Shown here one piece after another: positions 30,388 to 32,106 of a stretch of 32,106 nucleotides of DNA (its first letter is position 1; the number at the start of each line of letters is the position of its first letter). The translations under genes and the position numbers were made by a program. The notes under the pieces were generated by a model. The model saw only the letters and a program-made list of their open reading frames with translations. It was not told the DNA's origin and made no database searches. Source of the DNA: Acidobacteriota bacterium. Lineage in GTDB: Bacteria; Acidobacteriota; Terriglobia; Acidiferrales; UBA7541. The stretch spans positions 1 through 32,106 of the forward strand of contig JAGWOX010000013.1 in NCBI GenBank assembly GCA_028877145.1, given 5' to 3'.

Positions 30388-31583
30388 GCTTGAGGGGTCT
30401 CGCCTCCCGCATCGGGCAGCTCGAAGGAGAAGGAGCGCTGGCCGTATTCGCACGCGCGCGCGAACTCGAGCGCGCCGGCCGCTCCATCATCCATCTGGAA
30501 CTCGGGGAGCCCGATTTCCATCCCGCGCCGCCGGTGATCGAAGCCGCCAAATGCGCCATTGACGCCGGCCGCGACCGCTACGTGCCACCAGCGGGCATCC
30601 CTGAACTGCGGCGAGCCATTGCCGAATACCTGCACCGGACGCGGCAGTTGAGCGTCGAGCCGGATCACGTTCTGGTCAGCCCGGGCTGCAAGACGGCGCT
30701 GTTCATGACGCTGCTCACGCTCGTCGAGCCCGGAGATGAGGTGCTCTACCCCGATCCCGGCTTTCCACTCTATCGTTCCCTCACCCGCGCTCTCGGCGGC
30801 GTTCCCGTTCCCTATCGCCTGACGCGGGAAAACCGCTTTCTGCCGGACGCGGGCGAAATGGAAGCGGCGATCACACCGCGGACGTGCGTTCTCCTTCTCA
30901 ACTCACCCGGCAATCCGACCGGCTCGGTGATGGACGAGCGCGTGCTTGGCCAGTTGGCGCGACTGGCGGTGAAGCACGATCTTTTCGTCGTCTCCGACGA
31001 GATCTACGCGCGCATCGTCTACGACGCTCCCTTCCGTTCGATCGCCGGCCTGCCCGAGATGGGCGAAAGAACAATCGTCGTCGACGGATTCTCGAAGAGC
31101 TTCGCGATGACCGGCTGGCGGCTGGGCTATGCCGTCGCGCCACCGGAAGTACATCTTGGCCTGAGAATGCTGGTTGAGAATTCCTACACGTGCACTTCGG
31201 AATTCATTCAGTGGGCGGCGATCACGGCGCTCGAGGATCCCTCCGGAGCGGTTCCGGCGATGATTGCCGAGTATCGGCGCCGCCGGGAACAGTTGCTGGG
31301 CGGGCTGAACACGATTCCGGGCTTCTCCTGCCTGGAGCCGGAAGGCGCTTTCTATGCCTGGGCGGATATTTCCGGGACGGGGCTCAGCGATCGAGAGATC
31401 GCCCGGTACCTGCTGGAAGAGGCGGGCGTCGCCTCGATTCCCGGCTCGGCGTTCGGCGCGGCGGGGGCCGATTTCCTGCGCTTCTCGTTCGCCTCGAGCG
31501 CGGCGCAGCTCGAGGAGGCGGCCGCGCGCATTCGTAAGGTTTCCTCCCGGTGGGCTTCGGCTCCAGCCAGAAGTTCCCAGTGA
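30384..31583 (+). CDS. PLP-dependent aminotransferase (class I/II)
   Basis: Fold-type-I aminotransferase of the aspartate/alanine aminotransferase group, about 399 residues. It shows 'IHLELGEPDFHPAPPVIEAA' (substrate-arm region), 'YVPPAGIPELRRAIAEYL', 'VSPGCKTALFMTLLTL', 'YPDPGFPLYRS', 'LLNSPGNPTGSVMDE' (PLP ring Asn/Pro), 'VVSDEIYARIVYD' (Asp and Tyr to PLP) and 'VDGFSKSFAMTGWRLGYA' with the Schiff-base Lys at about residue 238, then the C-terminal small domain. Amino-acid specificity is not evident. TTG 30384 is preferred for the strong ribosome site and the overlap with the upstream ORF; GTG 30351 is an alternative that would overlap it more. The next gene follows after 11 bp. Confidence 0.92.
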   Translation: MSLRGLASRIGQLEGEGALAVFARARELERAGRSIIHLELGEPDFHPAPPVIEAAKCAIDAGRDRYVPPAGIPELRRAIAEYLHRTRQLSVEPDHVLVSPGCKTALFMTLLTLVEPGDEVLYPDPGFPLYRSLTRALGGVPVPYRLTRENRFLPDAGEMEAAITPRTCVLLLNSPGNPTGSVMDERVLGQLARLAVKHDLFVVSDEIYARIVYDAPFRSIAGLPEMGERTIVVDGFSKSFAMTGWRLGYAVAPPEVHLGLRMLVENSYTCTSEFIQWAAITALEDPSGAVPAMIAEYRRRREQLLGGLNTIPGFSCLEPEGAFYAWADISGTGLSDREIARYLLEEAGVASIPGSAFGAAGADFLRFSFASSAAQLEEAAARIRKVSSRWASAPARSSQ

Positions 31584-31594
31584 AGGTCCTCGTC

Positions 31595-32106
31595 ATGAAA
31601 TTCAAACATAGATACGTTTGGCTGATTCTGCTCGGATGGCTCGGTTTCGCGCCGGCTTTGGGCGGCCAGTCGCGGCCGTTCCCCGGCAAGGATGTCTCCG
31701 CACTCTACCAGCGATTGCTGGAACAGATCGATCGCATCCCGATCATCGACAATCATTCCCATCCGGGGTACCCGGACGATCCGGACGTCGACGCGATGGC
31801 GCTGCCGCCCGATGAATCCGTCCCCTATCGCCTGCGATCTTCCAACCCGGAACTGATCGAGGCCGACAAGGCGCTCTTCGGCTATCCCTACGACGATTTC
31901 TCTCCGGCGCACGCCAAGTGGCTCGATGCGAAAAAGGCCGCGCTCGAAAAAACCTATGGGAACGAATACTTTTCACACATCCTCGATCAAGTCGGCATCC
32001 AGTACGTCGTCGCGAATCGTGTCGCCATGCCCGCCTATCTCGATCCGGCGCGGTTCCGCTGGGTGTTCTTCGTCGATTCGTTCCTGTTCCCGCTGAACAA
32101 CCGCCG
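31595..32106 (+). CDS. Secreted amidohydrolase-family metal-dependent hydrolase (5' part)
   Basis: The first 170 residues are in the window and the frame is open at the right edge. Signal peptide 'YVWLILLGWLGFAPALGGQ' (residues about 7-25), then 'LLEQIDRIPIIDNHSHPGYPDD', where the H-x-H metal-ligand pair (H54, H56) of the amidohydrolase superfamily is seen. 'ILDQVGIQYVVANRVAM' fits the first barrel strands of the amidohydrolase-2 type. Start ATG 31595 has AAGG upstream. It lies 11 bp after the aminotransferase, so probably the same operon. Substrate cannot be judged from the N-terminal part. Confidence 0.85.
   Translation, partial: MKFKHRYVWLILLGWLGFAPALGGQSRPFPGKDVSALYQRLLEQIDRIPIIDNHSHPGYPDDPDVDAMALPPDESVPYRLRSSNPELIEADKALFGYPYDDFSPAHAKWLDAKKAALEKTYGNEYFSHILDQVGIQYVVANRVAMPAYLDPARFRWVFFVDSFLFPLNNR

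Overview
The window is GC-rich (by eye about 60-65%), Gram-negative bacterial chromosome, most likely from an Acidobacteriota-type organism. Three things point that way. It has an outer-membrane beta-barrel protein and a periplasmic SurA-type chaperone, together with a heptose adenylyltransferase for LPS core. It has small XRE regulators with a 'GLLRCY[LV]SRVENGHTVPS' core. It is also peppered with GTAG/GTGG-headed palindromes whose in-frame translation reads 'AGLKPGAT'. The phylum is an inference; no rRNA or tRNA gene is visible.

Layout. 1-2343 (-): purA followed 7 nt later by moeA, which runs off the left edge. 2811-4672 (-): glgA and trxA, separated by 2 nt. 4894-5691 (+): rsmA. 5850-7013 (-): a geranylgeranyl-reductase-type flavoprotein. 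7243-8769 (-): an alpha/beta hydrolase fused to a polytopic membrane domain. 8815-14915 (+): a tightly packed operon rfaE2-mfd-surA-like-yhaM-like, in which neighbours touch or overlap. 15189-19813 (-): a DNA-damage-tolerance pair, dinB upstream of a DnaE2-like polymerase. 20060-20959 (-): a beta-barrel outer-membrane protein, divergent from glpQ (21145-21885, +). 21974-24738 (-): an XRE regulator, a secreted glycine-zipper protein, a helical protein of unknown function and inorganic pyrophosphatase. 25083-26681 (+): an RRM RNA-binding protein, a 48-aa membrane protein and an AIM24-family protein. 26843-28082 (-): a four-helix membrane protein, a DUF3303 protein and a 53-aa basic protein. 28275-32106 (+): a membrane-anchored repeat protein, a second XRE regulator, a 38-aa signal-peptide-like ORF coupled to a PLP aminotransferase, and the start of a secreted amidohydrolase.

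Most genes are housekeeping: purine and Mo-cofactor synthesis, glycogen, rRNA methylation, LPS, transcription-coupled repair, translesion synthesis and pyrophosphate removal. The most unusual layer is not a gene. At least thirteen short palindromes begin with GTAG or GTGG, the hallmark of REP elements mobilised by RAYT (TnpA-REP) enzymes. They fall into loop classes whose stems differ by compensating changes. One class sits directly 3' of the stop codon of four minus-strand genes. Two head-to-head pairs lie in frame inside the DnaE2-like coding sequence and are translated. No RAYT gene is in the window. Other points of interest are non-consensus residues at catalytic motifs of RsmA, DinB and thioredoxin, and candidate operators upstream of dinB and the outer-membrane gene.
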